A DNA stretch of 64,000 bases, from assembly GCF_004348725.1 (NCBI RefSeq), contig NZ_SMKR01000005.1:23572-87571 (forward strand), in the 5' to 3' direction. The notes below the pieces were generated by a model. It saw nothing but the letters and a program-made list of their open reading frames with translations. It was not told the DNA's origin and did no database searches. The stretch is from Kribbella turkmenica. GTDB lineage: Bacteria; Actinomycetota; Actinomycetes; Propionibacteriales; Kribbellaceae. The position numbers and the translations under genes are program-made. Each line of letters starts with the position of its first letter. The stretch's first letter is position 1. Shown piece by piece: positions 7,022-16,979 of this stretch.

Positions 7022-9124
7022 GTGTCTGAGCAACGGAAGTTTCGCGTTGTCCTGAAGTTGGTCGCCGTCCTGGCCGCGGTGTCGGTGCCGTCGATGGCGC
7101 TCGCGTCGCCGGGTGCCACCGCTCCCCCGGATCCCGGGAACGCCTGGCAGTACCCGCACTGGCCGCAGAAGCAGCCGTGGCAGGAGTCCGGTCCGCAGCA
7201 GCGGATCGCCGCCACCACCTCACAGGGTCTGCCCGGGCCGATCGACCCGCAGAACTGGGAGAACCCCGACCACATGACCTGGAGCGACTACCGCAAGCCG
7301 CCCGGGACGAACTGGGCCGACCCGAACGTGAAGGGGTCGACCAGGACGTTCAAGGGTGCGCTGGTGCTGCTCGACTACCCGAACCAGGACTTCGTCGTCA
7401 CCCAGCCGAAGGGGTCGTCCCCGTTCGGCAACCCGAGCGCCGAGGCGAACGGCGTACCCCGCGACCAGGTCGCCGAGTTCTACAAAGACTTCCTCAACAC
7501 CCCCGGGCCGCTGAACCGCGGCCACACCATCCACGAGTACTGGATGGAGGACTCCGGCGGCCGGTACGGCGTCGACCTGACCGCGTTCGGCCCGTACCGG
7601 ATGCCCGGCAAGTCGCACGAGTACGCGATGGAGTTCCAGGGCGGCGGTGCCTGTCCCGCCGGTGACACCTGCAACAAGAACATCCGCACCGACGGCCGCG
7701 CCGCCTGGGTCGCCGACCAGGGGCCGGAGGTGCCGGCCGGGTTCGACTTCGTGTTCTTCCTCAGCGCCGGGCAGGACGAGTCGTCCACCTGGCAGGAGTT
7801 CGGGATGATGAAGTTCCCGACCAAGGAGGACGTCACCGACGAGTTCGGTCCGCCGGACCCGGCCCTGCCGAACTGGTCGGACACCCGGTACGTCGACTGG
7901 ACCTCGTGGGCCGCGGGTGCGTCGATCTGGCCGAACGCCGGCGGCGGCTCGTCGACCCAGGCGGAGAGCTCCGGGATGGGTGTGTACGCGCACGAACTGA
8001 GTCACATCCTCGGCATCGGCGACAACTACAACAATCCGTACGGCGTCCCGCCCCGGCGCTCGTACACCGGCATCTGGGAGATGCTCAGCCGGGGCAGCTT
8101 CAACGGCCCCGGCGGACCGCACAGCCGGTGGATGATTCCGGCCACCGGCGGCGGGTCGATGGGCGCACAACACATGCTGCGGAACAAGATCAAGCTGCAG
8201 ATGGTCGACGAGCAGAACGTGCTCCGCCTGTCCCGCGACGCTCTGAAGACCTCCGGCGTGGTGATCGCCGACGTCACCGCGCGCGCCGTACAACCGAGGC
8301 CGAAAGGGCTGGCCGGCGTCAACGTCGACCTCGGCGCCGCCGGTGATCTCGCGCCCGCGTGCGACACCGCGACGGACCCGATGTGCGACGGCCGCGGCTA
8401 CCAGAACTACACGATCGAGGTCGTCGACCGGATGGGCACCGACTCGTTCACCCCGGACTCCGGCGTCCTGCTGGCGAAGACCAAGAACGCGGACCGGGCG
8501 CCGTTCGAGTGGGTGATCGACGCGAACCCGCAGGACATCGGCATGACCGACTACATGCTGCCCGACGGCACCGAGGTCCCGATCACCATCGGCGACTACC
8601 GCCAACTGTCGGACGCGCTGTTCCACGCCGGCACCAACTCGGGCAGCGAGTACGAGTACACCGACGCCGCCAACCGGCTGCACTTCTACATCACCAACGT
8701 GAAGCGCGACCGCCACGGCGTCCTGTCCTACACCGTCGCCATCCGTTCGCTCGACGGCGCGGGACCGCAGAAGCGCGGGGTGCGGGTGCTTCCGACGGCC
8801 GCGGTGGAGGCCGGGAACGGCGTACTGACGTGCAACTTCCCGCTCAGCAACACCGGCCGGGCCGGGAGCGGAGGCCAGCACCCCGAGGACGTCACGCCGT
8901 ACCTCGAGGGCGACGTCTACCGCGTCAGCGCGACCATCGACGGCACCGGCTGGTCGATGTCGCTGCCCAACGCTCTCGCCACCGCGAACGCCGGCCAACG
9001 CACAACTGTCCCCGTCCACACCAAGGCCGGCACGTCGACCCTGGCCAAGGTCACCCTGACCGCGGTCTCCGAGAGCGACCCCACCAAGAAGTCCACCGCC
9101 ACCTGCATCGCGGTCAAGCGGTAA
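7022..9124 (+). CDS. Secreted M6-family (immune inhibitor A-like) zinc metalloprotease
   Basis: A 700-aa secreted protein. The N terminus (RKFRVVLKLVAVLAAVSVPSMALASPG) is a signal peptide cut after about residue 29. The zinc site is HELSH at 324-328 followed by GIGDNYNNPYG, and downstream SYTGIWEMLSRGSFNGPGG matches the M6 peptidase region with its conserved Met-turn. The C-terminal 170 residues look like a beta-sandwich accessory domain with an isolated Cys pair. M6 enzymes degrade proteins outside the cell, often at late growth. The GTG start fits the signal peptide; no clear ribosome site is visible. A strong hairpin follows the stop. Confidence 0.88.
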   Translation: MSEQRKFRVVLKLVAVLAAVSVPSMALASPGATAPPDPGNAWQYPHWPQKQPWQESGPQQRIAATTSQGLPGPIDPQNWENPDHMTWSDYRKPPGTNWADPNVKGSTRTFKGALVLLDYPNQDFVVTQPKGSSPFGNPSAEANGVPRDQVAEFYKDFLNTPGPLNRGHTIHEYWMEDSGGRYGVDLTAFGPYRMPGKSHEYAMEFQGGGACPAGDTCNKNIRTDGRAAWVADQGPEVPAGFDFVFFLSAGQDESSTWQEFGMMKFPTKEDVTDEFGPPDPALPNWSDTRYVDWTSWAAGASIWPNAGGGSSTQAESSGMGVYAHELSHILGIGDNYNNPYGVPPRRSYTGIWEMLSRGSFNGPGGPHSRWMIPATGGGSMGAQHMLRNKIKLQMVDEQNVLRLSRDALKTSGVVIADVTARAVQPRPKGLAGVNVDLGAAGDLAPACDTATDPMCDGRGYQNYTIEVVDRMGTDSFTPDSGVLLAKTKNADRAPFEWVIDANPQDIGMTDYMLPDGTEVPITIGDYRQLSDALFHAGTNSGSEYEYTDAANRLHFYITNVKRDRHGVLSYTVAIRSLDGAGPQKRGVRVLPTAAVEAGNGVLTCNFPLSNTGRAGSGGQHPEDVTPYLEGDVYRVSATIDGTGWSMSLPNALATANAGQRTTVPVHTKAGTSTLAKVTLTAVSESDPTKKSTATCIAVKR

Positions 9125-9160
9125 CCGCGGCCAGTTCGTCGAGCGTCCACACGTCGCCGA

Positions 9161-9196
9161 CACCGGGCGCGGAGTGCAGGTACTCCGCGCCCGGTG
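9161..9196 (+). terminator. 15-bp perfect GC-rich hairpin after the metalloprotease
   Basis: The arms 9161-9175 and 9182-9196 are exact reverse complements with a 6-nt loop. There is no T-run, which is usual for actinobacterial terminators. It lies 37 nt past the M6 protease stop. Confidence 0.65.
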
Positions 9197-9344
9197 GCTG
9201 CGTGAACGCTCAGAACAGTTTGAAAACCGAAGCTACGAACAACAGACTTCATCTTTCGTGGGTTAATCGTTCAGGTTAGGGTGCGTGCGACGCAGTGCTG
9301 GTGTTTCAGACTCCATCCGCCCCACCGCCACCAGGAGAGCACGC

Positions 9345-11381
9345 ATGCCAGACATCAACCGTCGCAGATTTCTCCAGCTCGCCGGTGCGTCGGCCGCGTT
9401 CACCGCGATGGCCAACAGCATCGAGCAGGCCGCCGCGATCCCGGCCCACCGCCGGCACGGCAGCATCCAGGACGTCGAGCACATCGTCGTCCTGATGCAG
9501 GAGAACCGTTCGTTCGACCACTACTTCGGCACCCTCAAGGGGGTGCGCGGCTTCGGCGACCCGCGGCCGGTGACGCTGCCGAGCGGCAAGTCCGTCTGGC
9601 ACCAGACGAGCAGCGGCGGGCAGGAGACGCTGCCGTTCCACCCGGAGGCCGACGACCTCGGGCTGCAGTTCCTCCAGGGGCTGCCGCACAGCTGGCCGGA
9701 CGGGCACCAGGCGATCAACGGTGGCAGGTACGACCAGTGGATCGCGGCCAAGTCCCCGGTCACGATGGCGTACCTGACCCGCGAGGACATCCCCTTCCAC
9801 TTCGCGCTCGCGGACAAGTTCACCATCTGCGACGCCTACCACTGCTCGTTCATCGGTGCGACCGACCCGAACCGGTACTACCTGTGGACCGGCTACACCG
9901 GGAACGACGGCACGGGCGGCGGACCGGTGCTCGGCAACGACGAGCTCGGGTACGGCTGGACGACGTACCCGGAGCGGCTCGAGCAGGCCGGGATCTCGTG
10001 GAAGATCTACCAGGACATCGGCGACGGCCTGGACGCGGCCGGGCACTGGGGGTGGATCGACGACGCGTACCGCGGGAACTACGGCGACAACTCGCTGCTG
10101 TACTTCGACAGCTACCGCAACGCGCAGCCGGGCGACGCGCTGTACGAGAAGGCCCGCACCGGCACGAACGCGAAGGCCGGCGAGAGCCTGTTCGCCAACC
10201 TGGCCGCGGACGTGCAGGCGAACCGGCTGCCGCAGATCTCCTGGATCGCCACGCCCGAGGCGTTCACCGAGCACTCGAACTGGCCGACGAACTACGGCGC
10301 CTGGTACATCTCGCAGGTCCTGGACGCGCTCACCGCGAACCCGGAGGCCTGGAGCCGGACCGCCCTGTTCGTCACCTACGACGAGAACGACGGCTTCTTC
10401 GACCACGTCGTCCCGCCGTACCCGCCGGCCTCGGCGTCCCAGGGGCTGTCCACCGTCGACACCACGCTCGACAACTACCCGGGCAACAGCAAGTACGTCG
10501 CCGGCCCGTACGGTCTCGGCCCGCGCGTGCCGATGTTCGTGGTGTCGCCCTGGAGCACCGGCGGCTACAGCTGCTCTGAGGTGTTCGACCACACCTCGAT
10601 CATCCGGTTCATGGAGAAGCGGTTCGGCGTGCACGAGCCGAACATCTCGCCGTGGCGCCGGGCGATCTGCGGTGACCTCACCTCCGCCTTCGACTTCAGT
10701 ACGTCGACCACCCGGCCGGCCGAGCTGCCGGACACGTCGGCGTACGAACCGCCGGACAACGACCGGCACCCGGACTACCGGCCGACACCGCCCGCGGTCG
10801 GCAGCATCCCCGCCCAGGAGCGCGGCCGGCGCCGGACCAGGCCGTTGCCGTACGCACCGGTCGTCGACGGGTCCGTTGCCGGTGGCAAGTACACGCTGAC
10901 CTTCCGGTCGGGTCCGAGGGCCGGTGCACAGTTCCTGATCACGGCCGCGAACCGCACCGACGGGCCGTGGACCTACACGACCGAGGCCGGCAAGAGCATC
11001 GCGGACACCTGGAACACCGTGTACTCCGGCGGCGTGTACGACCTGACCGTGCACGGCCCGAACGGCTTCCTGCGCGGCTTCAAGGGCAGACCCGCGACCG
11101 GCCTCGAGATCACCGCCCGCGAGAACGCTCGCACCGGCGACCTCGACCTCACCTTCAGCACCGACGTCGCCCGCCAGGTCACCCTCACCACCGCGTACGG
11201 CGGCAAGCCGAAACGCCTCCACCTGCGCCCGGGCCTGACCACCCACACCGTCACCACCACCAACCGCTGGTACGACGTCCAGGTCCTCACCGACTCCGAC
11301 CCGGCGTACCTGCGCCGCCTCGCCGGCCACGTCGAAACCGGCACTCCCGGCCTCAGCGACCCCGCCATCCGCACGGTCTGA
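9345..11381 (+). CDS. Tat-exported phospholipase C (phosphocholine-type phosphoesterase)
   Basis: A 678-aa protein starting with a twin-arginine-like signal (NRRRFLQLAG) and an export region to about residue 31. MQENRSFDHYFGTLKGVRGFGD is the signature of bacterial non-toxin phospholipases C/acid phosphatases of the AcpA superfamily. FVTYDENDGFFDHVVPP carries the second metal and catalytic cluster. The last 200 residues contain two copies of the C-terminal domain typical of this family (GKYTLTFRSGPRAGAQF and WYDVQVL regions). It would cleave phosphatidylcholine or related phosphodiesters outside the cell, giving phosphate and choline. AGGAGAG lies 7 nt before the ATG, which decides the start. 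Confidence 0.9.
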   Translation: MPDINRRRFLQLAGASAAFTAMANSIEQAAAIPAHRRHGSIQDVEHIVVLMQENRSFDHYFGTLKGVRGFGDPRPVTLPSGKSVWHQTSSGGQETLPFHPEADDLGLQFLQGLPHSWPDGHQAINGGRYDQWIAAKSPVTMAYLTREDIPFHFALADKFTICDAYHCSFIGATDPNRYYLWTGYTGNDGTGGGPVLGNDELGYGWTTYPERLEQAGISWKIYQDIGDGLDAAGHWGWIDDAYRGNYGDNSLLYFDSYRNAQPGDALYEKARTGTNAKAGESLFANLAADVQANRLPQISWIATPEAFTEHSNWPTNYGAWYISQVLDALTANPEAWSRTALFVTYDENDGFFDHVVPPYPPASASQGLSTVDTTLDNYPGNSKYVAGPYGLGPRVPMFVVSPWSTGGYSCSEVFDHTSIIRFMEKRFGVHEPNISPWRRAICGDLTSAFDFSTSTTRPAELPDTSAYEPPDNDRHPDYRPTPPAVGSIPAQERGRRRTRPLPYAPVVDGSVAGGKYTLTFRSGPRAGAQFLITAANRTDGPWTYTTEAGKSIADTWNTVYSGGVYDLTVHGPNGFLRGFKGRPATGLEITARENARTGDLDLTFSTDVARQVTLTTAYGGKPKRLHLRPGLTTHTVTTTNRWYDVQVLTDSDPAYLRRLAGHVETGTPGLSDPAIRTV

Positions 11382-11410
11382 CGGGCGGCACCACCGCCGG
11401 CCCGGCGACT

Positions 11411-12304
11411 CTAGATGATCGGAGTCTCCGGGCCACTGGTGGTGGCGGGCGCCTTCTCGGCCTCCTCTTCCTCGTCGAGTTCGTCGACCCGGATGCGGGT
11501 GGTCCAGCGGTCGTCGGGGTCGGGTTGGGGGATGGAGTCCAGCAGAAGCCGGGTGTAGGGGTGCGACGGGTCGTGCATGACCGTGGACACCGGGCCGCGC
11601 TCGACGATCGAGCCCTTGGTGATCACCATGACCTCGCCGCCCAGGTAGTACACGGTGGACAGGTCGTGGGTGATGAACAGCGTGGTCATCCCGTGCTCGC
11701 GCTGGAAGTCGAGCAGGATGTCCAGGAAGTGCTTGCGCACCTGGGCGTCCAGCATCGACACCGGCTCGTCGGCGATGATGAACGACGGCCGCAGCATGTG
11801 CACCCGGGCCAGCATGATGCGTTGCCGCTGGCCGCCGGACAGCTGGTGCGGGTAGCGGCCGAGCACGTTCTCCGGCTCCAGCCGGACCGCCCGCAGCGAC
11901 TCCTCGATCAGCTCCAGGCCCTTGGACCGGCTGGTCGTCAGCCCGAACTTCTTCACCGCCTTCCAGAGCGCGCGATCGACTCGGTAGAACGGGTTGAAGA
12001 TCGCGTACGGGTCCTGGAACACCGGCTGGACGTCGCGCCGGTACGCGTCGTACTCAGCCCTGCTCAGCTTGAAGATGTCCTTGCCGCCGTACAGCACGGA
12101 TCCCTGGGTGGGTTTCTGCAGGCCGAGAACGTTGCGGGCGATCGTGCTTTTCCCGCTGCCGCTCTGGCCGACCAGGCTGACCACCTGCGGCGGCTCGGCC
12201 GCGAGCGTGAAGCTCACGTCGTCCACGGCCGTGATGTAGCCGCCGGCCACGCCCCGAGCGTGGAACCGTTGCTGCACGCCACGAAGTTCGAGCTCGGACT
12301 TCAT
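11411..12304 (-). CDS. Oligopeptide/oligosaccharide ABC importer ATPase (DppF/OppF type)
   Basis: A 297-aa ATP-binding subunit. Walker A GQSGSGKS at 46-53, signature LSGGQRQR, Walker B FIIADEPV and the switch histidine in FITHDLSTV are complete. A C-terminal region with HPYTRLLLDSIP is the Opp/Dpp family oligopeptide-transporter tail, followed by an unusual acidic run (DELDEEEEAEK). The ATG at 12304 overlaps the stop of the preceding ATPase by 4 nt (ATGA), so translation is coupled. Last gene of the five-gene importer operon; with its partner it would power uptake through the two permeases. Confidence 0.9.
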   Translation of the reverse strand: MKSELELRGVQQRFHARGVAGGYITAVDDVSFTLAAEPPQVVSLVGQSGSGKSTIARNVLGLQKPTQGSVLYGGKDIFKLSRAEYDAYRRDVQPVFQDPYAIFNPFYRVDRALWKAVKKFGLTTSRSKGLELIEESLRAVRLEPENVLGRYPHQLSGGQRQRIMLARVHMLRPSFIIADEPVSMLDAQVRKHFLDILLDFQREHGMTTLFITHDLSTVYYLGGEVMVITKGSIVERGPVSTVMHDPSHPYTRLLLDSIPQPDPDDRWTTRIRVDELDEEEEAEKAPATTSGPETPII

Positions 12305-13113
12305 GATGCCCTCCTTCCCATCCGCGGGATCGACTCGATCAGCTGTCGCGTGTAGGGATCGCGCGGGTCCTTGAACACCTGGCGTACGTCGCCGACCTCG
12401 ACCAGCCGGCCCTCGTACATCACCGCGACCCGGTCGGCCAGCTGCGCGTGCACACCCATGTCGTGCGAGATCACCATCAGCGTCACGCCGAAGTCGGTGC
12501 GTAGGTCGGCCAGCGACTGCAGGATCACCCGCTGGATCGTCACATCCAGCGCGGTGGTCGGCTCGTCCGCGATCACCAGGTCGGGTTCGAGGGCGACCGC
12601 GATCGCCATCAGTACCCGCTGCTTCATCCCGCCGGACAGCTCGTGCGGGTACATCCGCGCCACCCGCGGTTCGAGCCCGACCTGACCGAGCAGCCTGGGG
12701 ATCAACTCCCCCAGCGAGTCCTTCCGGGCCGGCGCGTGCTCCAGGATCACGTCCTTGAACTGATCCTGCACCCGCATCACCGGGTTGAGCGAGCTCATCG
12801 ACCCCTGCGGCAGATACGACAGCGCCGACCACCGCAGCACCCGAAGCTCCTCGCCGTTCACTGTCAGCAGGTCGACCGGCGAGCGCCCGGCCGGGTGGAA
12901 CATCGCCGAGCCACCGGTCACATGCCCCGGCGGCTTCAGCAACCGGAGCAAGGCGACCGCGAGCGTACTCTTCCCGCTGCCCGACTCGCCGGCGATGCCG
13001 AGGATCTCCCCGCGGCGGACTGCGAGGTCGACACCGCGGACCGCCTGCACGTCGCCGTGGGTCGACCGGTAGGTGACCTCCAGTCCCTTGATGTCCAGGA
13101 CGATCTCACTCAC
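12301..13113 (-). CDS. Oligopeptide/oligosaccharide ABC importer ATPase (DppD/OppD type)
   Basis: A 270-aa ATPase: Walker A GESGSGKS at 42-49, LSGGMKQR signature, LVIADEPTTALD Walker B, ISHDMGV switch histidine and the family tail DPRDPYTRQLIESIP. It is the first of two unequal ATPases, as normal for Dpp/Opp systems. Its GTG or ATG start overlaps the end of the permease gene by 8 nt and its stop overlaps the next ATPase start by 4 nt. The protein sits on the cytoplasmic face and hydrolyses ATP for import. Confidence 0.9.
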   Translation of the reverse strand: MSEIVLDIKGLEVTYRSTHGDVQAVRGVDLAVRRGEILGIAGESGSGKSTLAVALLRLLKPPGHVTGGSAMFHPAGRSPVDLLTVNGEELRVLRWSALSYLPQGSMSSLNPVMRVQDQFKDVILEHAPARKDSLGELIPRLLGQVGLEPRVARMYPHELSGGMKQRVLMAIAVALEPDLVIADEPTTALDVTIQRVILQSLADLRTDFGVTLMVISHDMGVHAQLADRVAVMYEGRLVEVGDVRQVFKDPRDPYTRQLIESIPRMGRRAS

Positions 13114-13990
13114 CGGCCACTCCCCTCAGCCGCGGGTTGTAGACCTCTTCCAACCCGATGTTGACCATGTTCAGCGCCGCGAACAGCAATGTCAGCAGCG
13201 CGATCGGGACCACGAACATCGGCCACGCGCCCAGGGTCAGCGCGCCGGTGGTGATCGCGTTGTAGATGATCTGGCCGAGGTCGATCACGCCACCCGGCCC
13301 GAGCCCGATCACCTCCAGGCCGACCAGCCCGAAGATCGCACCGAGCGCCGAGGACGCGAAGCCGACCCCGATGAACGGCAGCAGGTTCGGCAGCAGCTCG
13401 GTGACGATGATCTCCATGTCCCGAGCCTTGGTCACCCGGGCGAGGTCGACGTACGGCCGGGTCCGCAGGCTGAGCACCTGGGAGCGGATCGTCTTGGCCG
13501 CGAACGGCCAGGCGAAGATCGAGATCATCACCCCGACCTGGAACAAGGTCACGTTCTTCGCGTACGCCGACAACGCGATCAGCAGCGGGAACGTCGGGAT
13601 GACCAGCAGGATTCCGGTGAACGTGGACAGGATCCCGTCGATCCAGCCGCCCTTGTACCCGGCCACGAACGCCACGATCACCCCGACCACGGTCGAGATC
13701 AGCCCGGCGATCGCGCCGATCTGCAGCGAGACCGAGAGCGCCTTGATCACCATCGCGAACACGTCGCGGCCGAACTGGTCGGTCCCGAGCAGGTGGTCGG
13801 CCGACGGCACCAGCCACTTCTCGTACGCCGCCACCTCGATCGGGTTGGTGCCCCCGCCGATGAGCTTGATGATCAGCGGGCTGAACAACGCCACCAGGAT
13901 CATCGCGGCCAGGATCACCAGTCCGGTCGCCAGCCGGCGGCTGTTGCGGATCGTCCGCACCACAGCATGGAGGAGTCTCATCGGCATCAC
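13106..13990 (-). CDS. ABC importer permease (DppC type)
   Basis: A 294-aa membrane protein with about six transmembrane segments: an N-terminal helix, a periplasmic loop with HLLGTDQFGRDVFA (the DppC signature), and the EAA loop around ARVTKARDMEIIVTELLPN that contacts the ATPases. Three in-frame starts are possible: GTG 13990 (overlapping the upstream stop), ATG 13987 and ATG 13981; GGAAG at 13991-13995 suits 13981 best by spacing. It pairs with the following DppB-type permease to form the channel. Confidence 0.88.
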   Translation of the reverse strand: MMPMRLLHAVVRTIRNSRRLATGLVILAAMILVALFSPLIIKLIGGGTNPIEVAAYEKWLVPSADHLLGTDQFGRDVFAMVIKALSVSLQIGAIAGLISTVVGVIVAFVAGYKGGWIDGILSTFTGILLVIPTFPLLIALSAYAKNVTLFQVGVMISIFAWPFAAKTIRSQVLSLRTRPYVDLARVTKARDMEIIVTELLPNLLPFIGVGFASSALGAIFGLVGLEVIGLGPGGVIDLGQIIYNAITTGALTLGAWPMFVVPIALLTLLFAALNMVNIGLEEVYNPRLRGVAGE

Positions 13991-15081
13991 TTCCAGTACT
14001 TGACCCGGGGGTCAAGCAGAGGCAGGAGGAGATCGAGCAGGAGGACGGCGGTCAGCACCGAGAAGATCGCTATGTTCGTCACTCCGAGGATCGTGTTGAA
14101 GTCGAGCTGCTGGATCGCGGTGACCAGCGTGGTCCCCAGACCCGGGTAGTTGAACAACTGCTCGACCAGCACGTTGCCGTTGAAGATGAAGCCCAGCGAG
14201 ATCCCGAACGCGGTGATCTGCGGCAGGTAACAGTTCCGCAGCGCGTACCGGGTCAGGATCCGCGAACCCTTCAGGCCCTTCGCCTCGGCGTACACCAGGT
14301 AGTCCTCGCCGAGGATCGGCACCATCAGCATCCGGGTGGACAGGATCCAGCCGAACGTCCCGATCACCACGATCGACAACGCCGGCAGTAGGCCGTACTT
14401 GAGCACACTGCCGATGAACTCCGGTGTGATTCCCGGAGCGATGCTGGAGTCGTACGCCGATCTGGCCGGCAGCATCCCGAGGGTGTAGGCGAAGACATAC
14501 ACCAGGATCAGCGCGACGAAGAAGAACGGCACGTGCGCCAGCGCGATCGCCAGGTTGGTCGTGATCGTCGAGCCGAGCTTGCCACGCCGCCAGCCGGCGA
14601 TCGCGCCGATGACGACGCCGAAGATCCACGCCAGCACGGCGGAGATGCCCAGCAGGCCGATTGTCCAGGGCAACGACCTGAGGATGACGGTCTGCGCCGG
14701 CGTCGGATAGTTGATCAGCGACGGTCCCATGTCGCCGTGCAGGACCAGCTTTTCCATGTACTTCACGTACTGGACGAACAGGTTGCCGTCGAGGCCGAAC
14801 TCGGTCCGGTAGCGGGCGATCAGCTCCGCACTGGCCTGGGCGTTGTAAATGTAGTTCTGCTGCAAGGTCTGGATCAGCGTCCGGACCGGGTCACCCGGCA
14901 TCAGCCGGAAGAAGAAGAACGCGATGGTGAGCGCTCCCCACAGCTCCACCAGGTAGAGCCCGAACCTCCGGATCGCGTACGCCGCCAGCGGGTGCCGCGA
15001 CAGCCAGGCCCGCACCCCGGACGGCGGTGCGGAGTCCTGGCTCTTGTCGACAGTGACCACCGGCGGGGCTTCCGCCGTCAC
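13987..15081 (-). CDS. ABC importer permease (DppB type)
   Basis: A 364-aa permease with an N-terminal helix (FGLYLVELWGALTIAFFFFRLMPGDPV), a long external loop and five further helices; the EAA-loop equivalent is VYAEAKGLKGSRILTRYALRN. RLMPGDPV followed by a large loop is typical of DppB/OppB. The GTG start at 15081 overlaps the binding-protein stop by 4 nt (GTGA), marking tight coupling. The N-terminal 30 residues before the first helix are longer and more polar than usual. The open frame upstream of 15081 is only the shadow of the binding-protein gene. Confidence 0.88.
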   Translation of the reverse strand: MTAEAPPVVTVDKSQDSAPPSGVRAWLSRHPLAAYAIRRFGLYLVELWGALTIAFFFFRLMPGDPVRTLIQTLQQNYIYNAQASAELIARYRTEFGLDGNLFVQYVKYMEKLVLHGDMGPSLINYPTPAQTVILRSLPWTIGLLGISAVLAWIFGVVIGAIAGWRRGKLGSTITTNLAIALAHVPFFFVALILVYVFAYTLGMLPARSAYDSSIAPGITPEFIGSVLKYGLLPALSIVVIGTFGWILSTRMLMVPILGEDYLVYAEAKGLKGSRILTRYALRNCYLPQITAFGISLGFIFNGNVLVEQLFNYPGLGTTLVTAIQQLDFNTILGVTNIAIFSVLTAVLLLDLLLPLLDPRVKYWK

Positions 15082-16916
15082 GCCGGTCCCTTCTGCCCGG
15101 TGGCCTCGATCTTGCCGAGAATGAAGGTGAAGTGCGGCCACCAGTTCAGCGGCACCTCGTACAGGTCGTCGTCGGTCGGCCAGCCCTTCCAGAACGCGGT
15201 GTTGAAGTACTGCGGGTACCCCGTCTGGATGACCGGCAGCAGCGGCAACTTCTGGAAGTAGATCTCCAGCGCCTGGTCGAGCAGCGGCTTCGCCTCCTCG
15301 CTGTTCGGGTCCATACCGGTCAGCTTCCGGACGATCTCGTCGAACGCCGGATCGCGGAACCGCATCTTGTTCTTGTTGGCGGCGTTCTTGCCGATCGGTT
15401 GTGCCTTGCTGCTGTCCCAGTCGGTGTAGAGCTGAGCGGGGTCGATGGCGAAGCCGGCCCATTGGGAGTCGATGTCGTACTCGCCGCGCTGGAACTTCTC
15501 GTCATGCACGCTGCCGGACAGGCTGCGCAGCGTACACGGCACCCCGACCTTGGCGAGATCGGTCTTCAGCACGTTCGCGATCGCGTACTCGGCCTTGTCG
15601 ACCTGCGCGGGCGTGATGATCTCGAGGTTGATCTCCTTGCCCTTGTACGCGCGCCTTCCGGCCGCGTTCTTCGGCGCGATCTCGTCGAGCAGCTGGGCCG
15701 CCTTGTCCAGGTTGTACTCGAACTTGTACTTGTCGGCGAGTTCGTCGTTCTTCCACTTGTCGTTGGTCGGGTAGTCCGCCCAGGGATAGATCGCGGGCGG
15801 TACCTTGACGTCCCAGACCGACGTCCCGATCTTCTCCCGGTCGAGGCAGTAGTTGATCGCCCAGTGCATCTTCGGCTCCGCGATCACGCCCCGGGCCGGG
15901 TCGCAGTTCAGCCACAGCACCCGTGGGTTCGGGTCGTGGAACTGCGTCGTGACCAGGTTCGGGTAGCCGGTGTTGCTCAGCTGCGTGGCGTGCTGCGTGT
16001 CGATCGAGCCGACGTCGAACTCCGCGCGCTCGAACGCCAGCGACGCCTGGTCGAGCTGCTTCGAGGTGCTCTGGAACACGACGTACTGGGGCTTGACGTC
16101 CAGCTTGTCCTTGTTCCAGTAGTTCGGGTCCTTCTCCCAGACGAACATCTTCTGGTTCCGGATCGCCTGCTTCAGCTTGTACGGACCCGAGCGGACCGGG
16201 GGATTGTCCTTGTACTTCGTCAGGTCCTGTGACTTCCAGATGTGCTCGGGCATGATGTTGTTCGGCGCGCCCGCGATCGCCGCGATGAAGTTGTAGTGGA
16301 ACCGCGGCGTCGGCTTGAGGAACTTGACCACTGCGGTCTGCGGGTCCGGAACCTCGACCGTCTCGACGAATTCCTTCAGCTCGCCGCCGCCGCCGAACAG
16401 GTCGGGCCGGTCCTTGAGCGCCATCACGGTGAACCTGAAGTCGTTCGCACCCAGCGGCTTGCCGTCGTTCCAGTGCGCCTTCGGGTCGAACTTCAGGGTC
16501 AGCTCGGTGTGGTCGTCGTTGTACTTGTACTCGGTGGCCAGCCACGGCGTCAGCTTGCCGGTGGCGAAGCTGAGGAAGAACAGCGGCTCGGTGGCCAGCT
16601 CCACACCGGCGCCGTTCGGGGCCCCGTTCGGGATCATCCCGTTGAAGCTGTCGAAGACCGTGTACTCGACCTGGCCGACGATCACCGTCTGGTCCCGTGG
16701 GACCGGGATGTTGGCCTTGCCGATCTGGATCGACTTGGTGGCGGCGGGTTTGTTGTCGTTCGTGGGCTTGTCCGAGTACGAGCCGCTGCCGGAGCAGGCC
16801 GTGAGGAAGGCGGCCATCGCGGCCGCGGCTCCTCCTCCGACCAGGCTCCGCCGGCTCAGCTGGTACCGGACGACATCCTCGACATCTTCGTACTGGGGGC
16901 GCGGCGCTTCGTTCAT
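15078..16916 (-). CDS. ABC importer solute-binding lipoprotein (SBP family 5)
   Basis: A 612-aa extracellular binding protein. A twin-arginine region (SRRSLVGGG) leads into a lipobox LTAC, so it is exported and lipid-anchored. The body shows family-5 (oligopeptide/oligosaccharide) features such as the PWLATEYKYNDDHTELTLKF region and HWNDGKPLGANDFRFTV. At about 610 residues it is longer than dipeptide-binding proteins and nearer to oligosaccharide binders of the same family; with the LacI-type operators upstream this favours a sugar oligomer as ligand (inference). GGAGGTGA 8 nt before the ATG at 16916 decides the start over an upstream GTG. First gene of the operon. Confidence 0.88.
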   Translation of the reverse strand: MNEAPRPQYEDVEDVVRYQLSRRSLVGGGAAAAMAAFLTACSGSGSYSDKPTNDNKPAATKSIQIGKANIPVPRDQTVIVGQVEYTVFDSFNGMIPNGAPNGAGVELATEPLFFLSFATGKLTPWLATEYKYNDDHTELTLKFDPKAHWNDGKPLGANDFRFTVMALKDRPDLFGGGGELKEFVETVEVPDPQTAVVKFLKPTPRFHYNFIAAIAGAPNNIMPEHIWKSQDLTKYKDNPPVRSGPYKLKQAIRNQKMFVWEKDPNYWNKDKLDVKPQYVVFQSTSKQLDQASLAFERAEFDVGSIDTQHATQLSNTGYPNLVTTQFHDPNPRVLWLNCDPARGVIAEPKMHWAINYCLDREKIGTSVWDVKVPPAIYPWADYPTNDKWKNDELADKYKFEYNLDKAAQLLDEIAPKNAAGRRAYKGKEINLEIITPAQVDKAEYAIANVLKTDLAKVGVPCTLRSLSGSVHDEKFQRGEYDIDSQWAGFAIDPAQLYTDWDSSKAQPIGKNAANKNKMRFRDPAFDEIVRKLTGMDPNSEEAKPLLDQALEIYFQKLPLLPVIQTGYPQYFNTAFWKGWPTDDDLYEVPLNWWPHFTFILGKIEATGQKGPA

Positions 16917-16979
16917 GACGAAAGTCACCTCCGTTTCCGTTGCGCGGACAGGGCGATCACCGACCGAGAGGTGCCACGG

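Noticed and set aside
9230..9344. A PhoP (PHO) box before the phospholipase C gene, suggested by TTAATC and TTCAGG units
   Set aside because: The units do not form a proper 11-bp direct repeat; too weak to report as a site.
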